Shown here: positions 1-7,575 of the stretch, piece by piece | Position numbering within the stretch: position 1 is the first letter of the stretch | Layout: the number at the start of each line of letters is the position of its first letter | Assembly (NCBI GenBank): GCA_902464645.1 | Contig: CABQKL010000024.1 | Location: 1 to 21,553 of the forward strand | Length of the DNA stretch: 21,553 nt | Direction: 5' to 3' | Source: an uncultured Collinsella sp. | GTDB lineage: Bacteria; Actinomycetota; Coriobacteriia; Coriobacteriales; Coriobacteriaceae | The notes under the pieces: generated by a model | The model's database searches: none | What the model saw: the letters and a program-made list of their open reading frames with translations, nothing else | Told to the model about the DNA's origin: nothing | Program-made: the position numbers and the translations under genes

Positions 1-590
1 GCCACGGTCTCGCGCACCCAGGGCCAGCCAAAGTGGGTCAAACTAAAACGCACATTTGGATGCGTTGCGATTGTGTGCTCAAATGCAAGCGGGTTACTGC
101 GCGAGAGCTCTGCGCCCGGCTCCCAAGACATACCGGCATGGAAAACCACCGGCTTGTTATAGCGCTCGCACAGCTCGTAAAGCGGCTCAGCCACAGCATC
201 ATCGGGGTCAAAACCCTGCTTTGCCGGATGCAGACAAAGCCCCTTTGCCCCCAGCTCGGTAAAGGCGCGCTCCAATTCGCCTGCGGCACTGCTCACCCGC
301 GGATCTACGCTCGCAAATCCCCACAGACGATCGGGGTGCGCGGCAACCAGCATGGCAATCTGGTCATTGGTGCCAAAATGCCCTCCGCATGCCGTGGTTA
401 CATCGAGCGGCATGAGCAAGCTCTTCTGCACATCGCAGACGTCCATCTCAACTTGAAGCTCGTCCCAATCCATGGGACCCATATGCCCCATACCAAATTC
501 TCGTGACCAAAAACCGAATCCATCAGGCTCATCACCCGGCGTACAGATCTCGCCGTAGAGCATGGGCTGAACCAACATGTCGATAACCAT
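1..590 (-). CDS. Amidohydrolase-2 family protein, 3' end outside window
   Basis: The first 196 residues are visible; the gene runs off the left edge. It resembles the amidohydrolase-2 (PF04909) TIM-barrel hydrolases. Family-like features are GLCLHPAKQGFDPDD (about 118-131), VVFHAG with His151, and SLTHFGWPWVRE with His186. The usual N-terminal metal-binding HxH is absent: the corresponding place near residue 4 reads IDMLVQPM. The ATG at 590 is preferred over an in-frame ATG at 611 because AAAGGAG lies just before it. It begins 27 nt after the stop of the PfkB kinase gene and is probably co-transcribed with it at the distal end of the frl-like operon. The substrate is unknown; hydrolysis of an amide or lactone linked to Amadori compounds is a guess from context. 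Loss of HxH could mean a metal-independent decarboxylase/hydrolase or a changed activity. Confidence 0.8.
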   Translation of the reverse strand, partial: MVIDMLVQPMLYGEICTPGDEPDGFGFWSREFGMGHMGPMDWDELQVEMDVCDVQKSLLMPLDVTTACGGHFGTNDQIAMLVAAHPDRLWGFASVDPRVSSAAGELERAFTELGAKGLCLHPAKQGFDPDDAVAEPLYELCERYNKPVVFHAGMSWEPGAELSRSNPLAFEHTIATHPNVRFSLTHFGWPWVRETV

Positions 591-617
591 TTCGTACTCC
601 TTTCCAGACATTTGACC

Positions 618-1418
618 CTAGTACGGCTCAAACGAACCAATCACTCGGGACGACAGCTCAGCGCCCGCCTTCATACACGCCGGAATATCAAGGCCATCGA
701 TCACGCCCTTGGTAAACCCGGCAATATACGAGTCGCCGGCACCCACGGTATTAACGACCTTCTCCGCCGGTACGATCCCGCACTCATAGAAGCGCTCACC
801 GTCATAGGCAATGCTTCCCTTCTCGCCAAGCGTGGCAACCGCAACGCGCGGTCCCAATTCCTGCACGTGGCGTACCCAGTCTCGTAGCTCCGGAGTGTCC
901 TCTTCAAACGACATAAATGCGTAGTCAACGTAGGGAAAATGATTCTCACATGCATATTCGGGATCCTGGCTGAACACCGAGAAGTCCATAACCACCGTCT
1001 TGCCCGCATCGTGCCATTCGGGCAGGAGGTCCAAACAATTGCCAAACAGGTCGGTATGAATGATGTCATGCTCTAGGATAAACGCCCGGTCATCTTCATT
1101 CGGTCGATATGTCTCCATTACGCCATCGATTGCCTCGAGATGCACGCGATCGACGCCGTCTTTCAATGCCATGAGCATCACCGAGGTGTCGCCATCCTCC
1201 ACCCGCAGATGTGAGATATCGAGCCCCTCAGCGGCCAGCGCCTCTCTCATCTTGTCTCCGTACTCGTCCTTGCCGACAACCGACACGGCGGATACCGAAA
1301 CGCCCATTCGTGCAAGATGGATACCCCAGTCAATGCCATTACCAGTCGGATAGAACACGCCGATGTTTTGATAGACGTCCGCACAGCAAAAACCAGCTGC
1401 GCACGCTTTAATACCCAT
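618..1418 (-). CDS. PfkB-family carbohydrate kinase, second FrlD-like paralogue
   Basis: A 266-residue ribokinase-fold sugar kinase. The PfkB signature NTVGAGDSYIAGF is at about 223-235, with Asp229 as the predicted catalytic base. The N-terminal sugar-binding region has TGNGIDWGIHLARMGV (25-40). It is most like fructoselysine 6-kinases and resembles the upstream kinase at 1540-2403, but is clearly diverged. It probably phosphorylates a fructosamine or similar ketose derivative with ATP in the cytoplasm. A TTG at 1430 is in frame, but the ATG at 1418 is chosen because GGAG sits 7 nt before it. It lies behind a strong hairpin (1436-1469), so it may be expressed at a lower level than the first kinase. 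The exact substrate cannot be told from the sequence. Confidence 0.87.
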   Translation of the reverse strand: MGIKACAAGFCCADVYQNIGVFYPTGNGIDWGIHLARMGVSVSAVSVVGKDEYGDKMREALAAEGLDISHLRVEDGDTSVMLMALKDGVDRVHLEAIDGVMETYRPNEDDRAFILEHDIIHTDLFGNCLDLLPEWHDAGKTVVMDFSVFSQDPEYACENHFPYVDYAFMSFEEDTPELRDWVRHVQELGPRVAVATLGEKGSIAYDGERFYECGIVPAEKVVNTVGAGDSYIAGFTKGVIDGLDIPACMKAGAELSSRVIGSFEPY

Positions 1419-1435
1419 GGTCTTCTCCAATGCTC

Positions 1436-1469
1436 AAAAGGGGACCCACCACATGGCGAGCCCCCTTTT
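1436..1469 (-). terminator. Strong stem-loop between the two kinase genes
   Basis: On the minus strand AAAA is followed by an 11-bp stem (GGGGGCTCGCC / GGTGGGTCCCC, with three wobble pairs), loop ATGT, then TTTT. The A and T runs extend the stem to 15 bp. It lies about 70 nt after the stop of the FrlD-like gene and ends 17 nt before the start of the second kinase. It has the form of an intrinsic terminator with a short U run, so partial read-through into the distal genes is likely. The flanking A and T runs could make it work on both strands. Confidence 0.7.
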
Positions 1470-1539
1470 CGCGTTTCGCTTATTGTTTTGCGTCGGCTGT
1501 CCAAGACCTCATAGCCAGACCGCCGTACGCTTTCTTAAG

Positions 1540-2403
1540 CTATTCGACGATTGGTGCTCCGTGGCCCCAAGAACCTTCCATGCCGCACACGGTCGAGGCA
1601 AACCCGGCAGCAAAGTCGAGCGCGCGCTCGATGGCCTCGGCGCCATCTTCACCACGCTTGGCGGAATCGAGATAGCACATCAAAAACGAGGTAAGGAACG
1701 AGTCGCCCGCCCCCATGGTGTCCTTCATGTACGTTACCGGTTTAGCCAGCTGGCGGTAATAACGCTCGCCGTCGTAAGCAATGCAGCCCTCGGCGCCCGC
1801 CGTAGCCGACACAAAACGCGGACCCAAGCCCTTCACCCATGCCAGACGCTCGCGGATCTCGTCCTCACTCGCGGCATCCGCCGCACTAAAGAAAGCGAAA
1901 TCGACGTAGGGCGCAATCTGCTCGTAGTACTCGTCGGTAGAGTCGTCCGAAAAGTCAAAAGAGACCGTGACGCCCGCAGCCTTCAACTTGGGCAGCTCGC
2001 GCTCGGTAAAGCAATAGTTGCCCGAATGAACCACATCGAACTGCTTCATGTACGCAAGGTCAAAGCGATCGAGGACATAGCGCGCATCGCCACGGATACC
2101 GCCCTCGTTGGAGCCAAGGAAGACACGGTCACCGTCAACGACGGTCACGCGAGCCGCTCCGTTCTCGCCAATCATCTGCTCGCACTTGTCAAGCTCGATA
2201 CCCTCATCCTCGAGGCTTGCAATGACATGCTCGGCAGCGGCATCATTGCCAAAAATGCCCATGTATGCGGAGCGTGCGGCACCGCATTTCTTGGCATAAA
2301 CGGCGAAGTTCACCGCATTGCCGCCGGGATACATGGTGTGGATATGCTCGTAGCGATCGACGACGTTGTCGCCAAATCCGAGCGCGTTAACGTTAAATGC
2401 CAT
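1540..2403 (-). CDS. frlD: Fructoselysine 6-kinase-like PfkB kinase
   Basis: 287 residues, close in length and pattern to E. coli FrlD. Shared features are an N-terminal GDNVVDRY, PGGNAVNFAVYAKKCG (26-41), GDRVFLGSNEGG, VSFDFSDD and the catalytic DTMGAGDSF (228-236, Asp234 as base). FrlD phosphorylates C6 of fructoselysine with ATP, giving the substrate of FrlB. The gene starts 14 nt after the stop of the SIS-domain gene, with AAGGGG upstream. It belongs to the minus-strand operon with the deglycase and epimerase. The exact amino acid on the fructosamine (lysine, asparagine or another) cannot be read from the sequence. Confidence 0.88.
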   Translation of the reverse strand: MAFNVNALGFGDNVVDRYEHIHTMYPGGNAVNFAVYAKKCGAARSAYMGIFGNDAAAEHVIASLEDEGIELDKCEQMIGENGAARVTVVDGDRVFLGSNEGGIRGDARYVLDRFDLAYMKQFDVVHSGNYCFTERELPKLKAAGVTVSFDFSDDSTDEYYEQIAPYVDFAFFSAADAASEDEIRERLAWVKGLGPRFVSATAGAEGCIAYDGERYYRQLAKPVTYMKDTMGAGDSFLTSFLMCYLDSAKRGEDGAEAIERALDFAAGFASTVCGMEGSWGHGAPIVE

Positions 2404-2417
2404 GGCCTTTGCCCCTT

Positions 2418-3386
2418 CTAGTACTCGACAACACCCATATAGCGACGGAAATCGGGATCGTGATCAAACACCTTGCCGCGTGCGGCACGCAGCTCGCAGT
2501 TCATGGCGTAGAACAGCACCGGGTCCAGATAGGCACGGACGCTCGCCGGCACGGCTTCCATACCGTAATCCTTGGCATCGAGCACCATCAGCGTATCGGT
2601 ATGCGTCTTAAGGAACGCCAGGGCGCGCTCGTCCATAGCACGGCACTCGCTGGAGCCCATCTGCAGGAAGTAAAAAACGCCATCCTGAGTAGCCTCGAAG
2701 GGGCCGTGGAAGTACTCGGCAGAGTGGATGTAGCTGCAGTGCTGCCACTGCATCTCCATAAGAGAGCAGATAGCGAAACCGTAGGTCTGGCTAAAGTTGG
2801 GACCGCTGCCCAGAATATAGAAGAACTCGTGCTCCTGGCAAAGCTTGGCAAAACGATCGCCCAGCTCGGCATTTACCTTCTCACGTGCCGGGGGAAGAAT
2901 CTTATCCATCTCGGCGATACCGGCATACATATCGGCAAGATCGGCGTAGCCCTCCTGCTGATCGAGCAGCTCGGCCGCAAGCGACAGCGAAATGCCAGCG
3001 GGGACCTCGGCCTGCGGCACGCCCTCGCCCCACGGGTAGACCCACGTGGTCCACTTGCCGGAGTCGATCTTAGATCCAGCGTTGTCGGTCTGGGCGATCA
3101 CCGTAGCGCCGGCAGCAAGGGCAATCTCACAGCCCTCGACGACCTCGGGAGTGTTGCCACTATGGCTACAAGCGATGACCAGGGACTTCTCGCCCAGACG
3201 ACGCGGACGCATGATATCGAACTCGCGAGCCGTATAGATATACGAAGTGAAGGTGGTTGCCTCGCGCTGCAGAAGCTCATGAGCCGGGATCAAATCGATC
3301 ATGGAGCCGCCGCAAGCAATCCAGTAGACGCTGTCGAACTTGCCCTTCTCGGCAATTGCCTCTTTGATCAGATCGTGTGCGTTCAT
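2418..3386 (-). CDS. frlB: FrlB-like SIS-domain fructosamine-6-phosphate deglycase
   Basis: 322 residues with two SIS (sugar isomerase) domains. Residues 21-30 read YWIACGGSMI. The phosphate-binding loop is SHSGNTPE (74-81). The second domain has ILGSGPNFSQTYGFAICSLMEMQW (191-214, split here as ILGSGPNFSQ and TYGFAICSLM) and the conserved HSAEYFHGPFE (221-231), which carries likely catalytic Glu and His. The C-terminus DPDFRRYMGVVEY strongly resembles the end of E. coli FrlB. FrlB splits fructoselysine 6-phosphate into glucose 6-phosphate and lysine. The ATG at 3386, preceded by GAAAGGA, is used; an upstream in-frame ATG at 3455 would overlap the epimerase gene. The glucose 6-phosphate product feeds the pathway that Pgi (13536-15230) also serves. 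Confidence 0.88.
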   Translation of the reverse strand: MNAHDLIKEAIAEKGKFDSVYWIACGGSMIDLIPAHELLQREATTFTSYIYTAREFDIMRPRRLGEKSLVIACSHSGNTPEVVEGCEIALAAGATVIAQTDNAGSKIDSGKWTTWVYPWGEGVPQAEVPAGISLSLAAELLDQQEGYADLADMYAGIAEMDKILPPAREKVNAELGDRFAKLCQEHEFFYILGSGPNFSQTYGFAICSLMEMQWQHCSYIHSAEYFHGPFEATQDGVFYFLQMGSSECRAMDERALAFLKTHTDTLMVLDAKDYGMEAVPASVRAYLDPVLFYAMNCELRAARGKVFDHDPDFRRYMGVVEY

Positions 3387-3406
3387 ATCCAGTTCCTTTC
3401 TTGTTT

Positions 3407-3437
3407 GGCCGCAATCAATGACGTTGGTTGCGTGGCC
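3407..3437 (-). other. Imperfect hairpin between epimerase and deglycase genes
   Basis: In the 61-nt gap between the epimerase stop and the deglycase start, GGC(CA)CGCAA can pair with TTGCGGCC, giving 8 bp with a 2-nt bulge. No T run follows it on the minus strand. It may be an mRNA-stability or processing element; it is not a convincing terminator. Confidence 0.3.
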
Positions 3438-3447
3438 GATAGTTGTT

Positions 3448-4299
3448 TTAGTCAATCAGATATTTCTCGAATGCGGCCATGTTCTTGGCATCTGCCGCCG
3501 CCGGGTCATCGTAGTAACGACCGTCCGTGATCTCCTGGCCCAGCATGCCGTCGAAACCATGGGCGTTGAGTGTGGCAACGAAGGCGTCCATATCGTGCTT
3601 GCCATCGCCCCACACCAGATGGCCATACGGGTCACCGTCGATAAAGTGCATCTCGTGAATTGCCCCATCACCAAAGGTGGCAAACCAGTCCTCGAGCGTC
3701 TCGCCAGCAACGCCCATCGCGGTTGTATCAACCATGGGCTGTAAGTACGGGCTCGCGACCTCGTCAATCATGCGCTTCGCATCGGAAACCGTCGTCACAA
3801 GGTTGCTCTCCTCGGGACGCAGGCTTTCCATCGTAAGCACCAGACCGTGCTCGCCGGCATACTCCGCCAGAATGGACAAGTGCTCGCGGCTGCGCTTCCA
3901 GGCTTCCTCGCGGTCCTCGTCCCAGTCGCCCCAGCCCGAGTTGACGGACATACGGTCGCACCCAAGTACCTCGGCAAGCTCAATGCCGTGCTTAAAGTAC
4001 GCCAGGCTGCGCTGTTCATGCAGCGGTTTGCGTGCGCAGTACTGCCAAGGATAGACAACGTTCTCGGGGCACAGAGTACGATACCTAAGCCCACGGTCTG
4101 CAGCCTTTTTCGCCAGGACCTCAGCCTCAAAGTAGCCCGTGTGGTCGAGCGTCACATGCGGCTCTGCGCACCACAGCTCAATGGACTCAAAGCCCAAACG
4201 CTGCTGCACATCAAGGAAGTAATCGAGCGACCACATGATGTAGTGGATATTCATGCCCGCAATCTGCTCGCGACGCAGCGTCGGTTTGGATTCAGACAT
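3448..4299 (-). CDS. frlC: FrlC-like sugar isomerase/epimerase (AP endonuclease 2-like TIM barrel)
   Basis: 283 residues of the xylose-isomerase-like TIM-barrel family (PF01261). Likely metal ligands are Glu158 (in MESLRPEESN), Asp191 (in MVDTTAMG), His218 (in HEMHFIDGDP) and Glu256 (in GQEIT). This order matches E. coli FrlC, which interconverts psicoselysine and fructoselysine. GFESIELWCAEPHV (36-49) parallels the FrlC N-terminus. The ATG lies 1 nt after the stop of the amidohydrolase gene. Its AAGGAGG ribosome-binding site is formed by the last codons of that gene, which points to translational coupling. The role inferred is feeding C3-epimers of Amadori products into the kinase/deglycase pathway. 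Confidence 0.85.
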   Translation of the reverse strand: MSESKPTLRREQIAGMNIHYIMWSLDYFLDVQQRLGFESIELWCAEPHVTLDHTGYFEAEVLAKKAADRGLRYRTLCPENVVYPWQYCARKPLHEQRSLAYFKHGIELAEVLGCDRMSVNSGWGDWDEDREEAWKRSREHLSILAEYAGEHGLVLTMESLRPEESNLVTTVSDAKRMIDEVASPYLQPMVDTTAMGVAGETLEDWFATFGDGAIHEMHFIDGDPYGHLVWGDGKHDMDAFVATLNAHGFDGMLGQEITDGRYYDDPAAADAKNMAAFEKYLID

Positions 4300-4300
4300 C

Positions 4301-5884
4301 TTATGCCTCCTTATTTCGATCGAACACGATTTGTCCGTCCGACATCGTCATATCAACCGCAAGATCGCGTGCGTCGCGATAATCGAGGTCGAACACATCC
4401 CGATCGAGCACGCAGATATCGGCAAGCTTGCCAACCTCAAGCGTACCCAGCTCGTCTTCGCGAATCAGATCGTACGCGCCCCCGGCAGTCCAAGCGCGCA
4501 AGAGCTCGACAAGCGTCAGCGTGTTGACCTCATTCACGGGCAGTCCGTCGGCGAAGAATCCGCCGCACGCGCTGTAGATTGACTCGCCCAGGCTCGGAAT
4601 CAGCAGTGGCAAATCCGTTCCACAGCACACTGTGCATCCGGAATCTTCCATGCCGCGGCGATTCCAGCTGTGCAAAAGTCGCGTCTCGCCAATTTGTCGA
4701 CGCATCATCGACAGGCAATCCTCGCGCCGGTCCAGCGTCAGAATCTGCGGATAGACCTCGCAAATTCCACCTAACTTGCCAAACTCGACAAGATCGGTCG
4801 GGTCAGAGTTCTCGAGATCGGTAATCGCATGGCGGCGAAGCATCCGTCCATGCTCGCCTCGAGGCAGCGAGGCATAGAGCGCCACGGTGCGGCGAACGGC
4901 GCCATCGCCCTGGCAATGCAAGGAGTATCGGAAGCCCTCAGCATCAATTGCACGCAGCTCGTTCTCAATCAGATCCCACTCTGGCTCCTCGACGACCGTC
5001 TTGCCGGCAGCGCCCGCATCGGCCGAGTCCTCATAGGGGTCTATCATCTCGGCAAGCCCCGCCCATACGCCGCGATCGGTCATACGGTTGAAGCCAGAAA
5101 AACGAACGAACGGTCCCCGGAAGCGCTCTCGCGCCTCGCGGGCATATGCCAGATTCGCACCGGCGCCCACCGGCTGCGACATCATAGAGACGCGAACCGT
5201 CAGCTCACCAGATTCCTCACGGCGAGCCATTTCGTCGGCAAAGCCGTAGTAGTCATCAAACGCCATTTCCTTGATGGCGGTAACGCCGCGCTCGTTAAGC
5301 ATGCTCATGTAGTCCGAATACCCGGCACGCACCTCGGGCAGCGCAAGGAAATCGCTCATCATGCGCCAGATCTTCTCGGCATAGCACGCCTGGGGTGTAA
5401 AGCCATATCGCGCACTGGCGGCAGCATTGAGAACGCAGGTCTCCGCGCCCGGCGTAAAGCAGACGACAGGGATATCGCCAAAACACTCGTCAAACACAGC
5501 TGCTGTATTTGCGTTCTCGGCATCCGATGCCAACGTTTCGGGTAGGTTGTGGCCAAAAGCCGCCGCGCAATCCGGATGACCTTCTTTCCATGCACGCAAG
5601 AGCGACACGGCCTCTTTGGCATCAGCAATGCCGGACAGATCAGACCCCAACGTCCGCAGCGCCCAACCTGTATAGAAGGTATGCACATCGATCAGGCCAG
5701 GCATGACAGTGCGGTCGCCCAGGTCAACTACCTCGTCCGCCTGGGTCAAATACGAAGCTACCTCACACTTGGTGCCAACAGCCTCAATTCGATTGCCACG
5801 GACCGCTACGAAACCTTCAAACGGCAGGTCCCCCGTACCGGTAAAGACGCTCTTAGACGTCAGGACCGTTAAACGATCAGACAT
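4301..5884 (-). CDS. YtcJ-type amidohydrolase (amidohydrolase-3 family)
   Basis: 527 residues, normal for the amidohydrolase-3 (YtcJ-like) family of metal-dependent amide hydrolases. Visible motifs: MPGLIDVHTF (61-70), IKEMAFDD (204-211), SLHCQGDGAV (321-330, His323), RRHAITDLENSDPTDLVEFG (350-369, His352) and CGTDLPLLIP (421-430, Asp424). In the first motif the second His of the usual HxH is Phe70, so metal binding may differ from the standard. The ATG at 5884 is used because AGGTGG precedes it; upstream GTG codons are in frame. It starts 9 nt after the permease stop. In context it may deacylate or hydrolyse an imported fructosyl-amino acid conjugate before phosphorylation; this is inference. 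Confidence 0.85.
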   Translation of the reverse strand: MSDRLTVLTSKSVFTGTGDLPFEGFVAVRGNRIEAVGTKCEVASYLTQADEVVDLGDRTVMPGLIDVHTFYTGWALRTLGSDLSGIADAKEAVSLLRAWKEGHPDCAAAFGHNLPETLASDAENANTAAVFDECFGDIPVVCFTPGAETCVLNAAASARYGFTPQACYAEKIWRMMSDFLALPEVRAGYSDYMSMLNERGVTAIKEMAFDDYYGFADEMARREESGELTVRVSMMSQPVGAGANLAYAREARERFRGPFVRFSGFNRMTDRGVWAGLAEMIDPYEDSADAGAAGKTVVEEPEWDLIENELRAIDAEGFRYSLHCQGDGAVRRTVALYASLPRGEHGRMLRRHAITDLENSDPTDLVEFGKLGGICEVYPQILTLDRREDCLSMMRRQIGETRLLHSWNRRGMEDSGCTVCCGTDLPLLIPSLGESIYSACGGFFADGLPVNEVNTLTLVELLRAWTAGGAYDLIREDELGTLEVGKLADICVLDRDVFDLDYRDARDLAVDMTMSDGQIVFDRNKEA

Positions 5885-5893
5885 CACAACCAC

Positions 5894-7357
5894 CTACACC
5901 GGAAGCATGCCAGAGATTGCCGTTACGATCAGGCCAAAGACGACCATGAAAATGAAGAACTTCCAAATGGTCTTCCACCATTGGCCAAACGAAATCCTAG
6001 CCACGGCAAGACCGGCGACCGTCATGCCCGCCACGGGGCTGATGGTGTTGATGGTCTGGTTGGCAAACTGGAGCGCGGTAACGGCCGCCTCGGGATTGAG
6101 GCCCATGAGCTCGGTCAGGGGGCCCATAACGGGCATGGTGAGCGCCGCCAGGCCAGAACTCGAGGGAACCAGCAAAGAGAGCAGGCCAAGGACGATATAC
6201 ATAAACGTGGTGTAGACGGCAGCGGGCGCACCGGCGAGCGCAGTAGCGAGCGCCTGAAGGATGGTGTCGATGATCATGCCGCCCTCGGCGATGACCAGAA
6301 TGCCGCGAGCGATACCGATAACGATGGCGGCGTACGCAAAGTCGGCAATGCCTTTAACGAACTCCTCGGCGATCGTCTGCTGGTCAAGGCCGCCCAGGAT
6401 ACCGGCAAGCAAGCCCATACCAAGGAACACGGCGGAAATCTCATTCATGTACCAGCCCTGGGTAACAAGACCCCAGACGATAATGCCCATACCGCAGGCA
6501 AAATCGATAAGCACGAGCTTCTGACGGGTAGTGAACTCTTCCTCGATGGAGGCATCGGTCACGGAAAACTCAACACGCTTGAGCTTGTCGTCCTCGTACG
6601 TAATGGACGACTCGGGGTTTTTCTTGACGCGCATGGCATAGCGCATGGCCCATGCGATGCCAACGGCGGTAAAGATGACCCAAGAGATGGCGCGCAGCCA
6701 CAGCTGAGGATTGCCCTCGATGCCGATAATGCCTTGGGCGATCAAAACATTGAACGGGTCGATGGTCGAAGCACAATATCCCAGGTTAGGACCAAGGAAG
6801 CAGATGATGAATGCCGTCATCGAGTCATAACCGATACCCATCATGATGGGAATGAAGATGGCATAGAACGGCAGGGCTTCCTCAGACATACCAAACGTAG
6901 TGCCGCAAATGGACAGCAACGTCATCGTGATGGGAATGATGAGGATGTCCTTGTTCTTGAGCTTTTTAATCACACGGCTCATGCCGGCATTCAAAGCGTT
7001 GGTCTTGGTGATGACTGCGAACGATCCGCCAATCAATAAGACGAACGCAACGACGTCAGCAGCCTCCTGGATGCCCTTAGTGGGCGCTTGCAGGACCGCA
7101 AAGATATCCTGGCCCAGATTGATGGTCTCGCCGGTCTCGGAATCGGTGTAATTCTTATCGACCTGTTCATAGGTACCAGCAACGGCGACTTCACGCTCGC
7201 CCGCCGCTGTCGAAATCGTCTTGCGCTGGTACTGACCAGAGGGAACGATCCAAGTCAGAACCGCAAAGACAACGATCAGCAAGAACATGATCGTATAGAC
7301 ATGCGGTAATTTGAACTTAAAACGTCTGTTTGTCTTCTTCGCCTTCGTATCTGACAT
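5894..7357 (-). CDS. YfcC-family permease (C4-dicarboxylate/amino-acid-type carrier)
   Basis: 487 residues, strongly hydrophobic, with a short basic cytoplasmic N-terminus (KAKKTNRRFKFKLP) and a first membrane segment at about 20-38. The motif GTTFGMSEEALPFYAI (152-167) and the C-terminal NQTINTISPVAGMTVAG pattern are typical of YfcC-like (PF03606) carriers, a family that includes putative arginine/ornithine antiporter-type proteins. An upstream extension to 7552 is in frame but non-hydrophobic and crosses the promoter region; the ATG at 7357, with TTGGAGG before it, is clearly better. It is the first gene after the regulator and takes the place of FrlA, the APC-family importer in E. coli. 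I infer uptake of the pathway substrate or exchange for the freed amino acid. Confidence 0.88.
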   Translation of the reverse strand: MSDTKAKKTNRRFKFKLPHVYTIMFLLIVVFAVLTWIVPSGQYQRKTISTAAGEREVAVAGTYEQVDKNYTDSETGETINLGQDIFAVLQAPTKGIQEAADVVAFVLLIGGSFAVITKTNALNAGMSRVIKKLKNKDILIIPITMTLLSICGTTFGMSEEALPFYAIFIPIMMGIGYDSMTAFIICFLGPNLGYCASTIDPFNVLIAQGIIGIEGNPQLWLRAISWVIFTAVGIAWAMRYAMRVKKNPESSITYEDDKLKRVEFSVTDASIEEEFTTRQKLVLIDFACGMGIIVWGLVTQGWYMNEISAVFLGMGLLAGILGGLDQQTIAEEFVKGIADFAYAAIVIGIARGILVIAEGGMIIDTILQALATALAGAPAAVYTTFMYIVLGLLSLLVPSSSGLAALTMPVMGPLTELMGLNPEAAVTALQFANQTINTISPVAGMTVAGLAVARISFGQWWKTIWKFFIFMVVFGLIVTAISGMLPV

Positions 7358-7399
7358 AGATACCTCCAAAGAACTCGAGACTGCATCGCATCTCGCTTC

Positions 7400-7439
7400 A
7401 ACGTTTGCGCAAGGCAAACGTTCTATGACGTTCCATAGA
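7400..7439 (-). promoter_or_regulatory. Two adjacent inverted repeats, candidate GntR operators
   Basis: AACGTTTGC (7400-7408) and GCAAACGTT (7414-7422) form a perfect 9-bp inverted repeat with a 5-nt spacer. TCTATG (7422-7427) and CATAGA (7434-7439) form a perfect 6-bp repeat that overlaps the proposed -10 element of the yfcC promoter. Their position over and just downstream of the promoter suggests repression by the GntR/UTRA protein encoded next door. The first repeat could also fold as an mRNA hairpin. Confidence 0.5.
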
Positions 7440-7465
7440 TTACCAGCAGCTTTTCCCCTCATCAA
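7437..7465 (-). promoter_or_regulatory. Candidate promoter of the yfcC-frl operon
   Basis: On the minus strand, TTGATG (7465-7460) is separated by 17 bp from TAATCT (7442-7437), with TG upstream of the -10 hexamer in the extended -10 position. The predicted transcription start is about 75 nt before the yfcC ATG. The -10 match is modest. Confidence 0.45.
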
Positions 7466-7527
7466 GATAATTTCAAACTGATTGCCGCGACGCGGCTGAA
7501 CGGTTGCGTTCGCGCCGTGAACGGTAT

Positions 7528-7563
7528 GGAAACGCCCGGTGAGATGATCCACCGGGCGCTTCC
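7528..7563 (-). terminator. Long hairpin after the GntR gene
   Basis: GGAAGCGCCCGGTG pairs with CACCGGGCGTTTCC (14 bp, one G-U pair) around an 8-nt loop, starting 12 nt after the regulator stop. No clear T run follows; the only T's are inside the 3' arm. It probably ends most gntR transcripts or protects them, but termination strength is uncertain. Confidence 0.5.
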
Positions 7564-7575
7564 ATTCGCAATGTC

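Noticed and set aside
5981..7039. 352-residue plus-strand frame opposite the permease gene
   Set aside because: Low-complexity, very His/Asp/Gly-rich protein typical of the reverse of membrane-protein codons; the minus strand has a clear YfcC protein.
7358..7552. N-terminal extension of the permease to 7552
   Set aside because: The extension is polar, covers the promoter, the inverted repeats and the hairpin after gntR, and a much better start with TTGGAGG lies at 7357.
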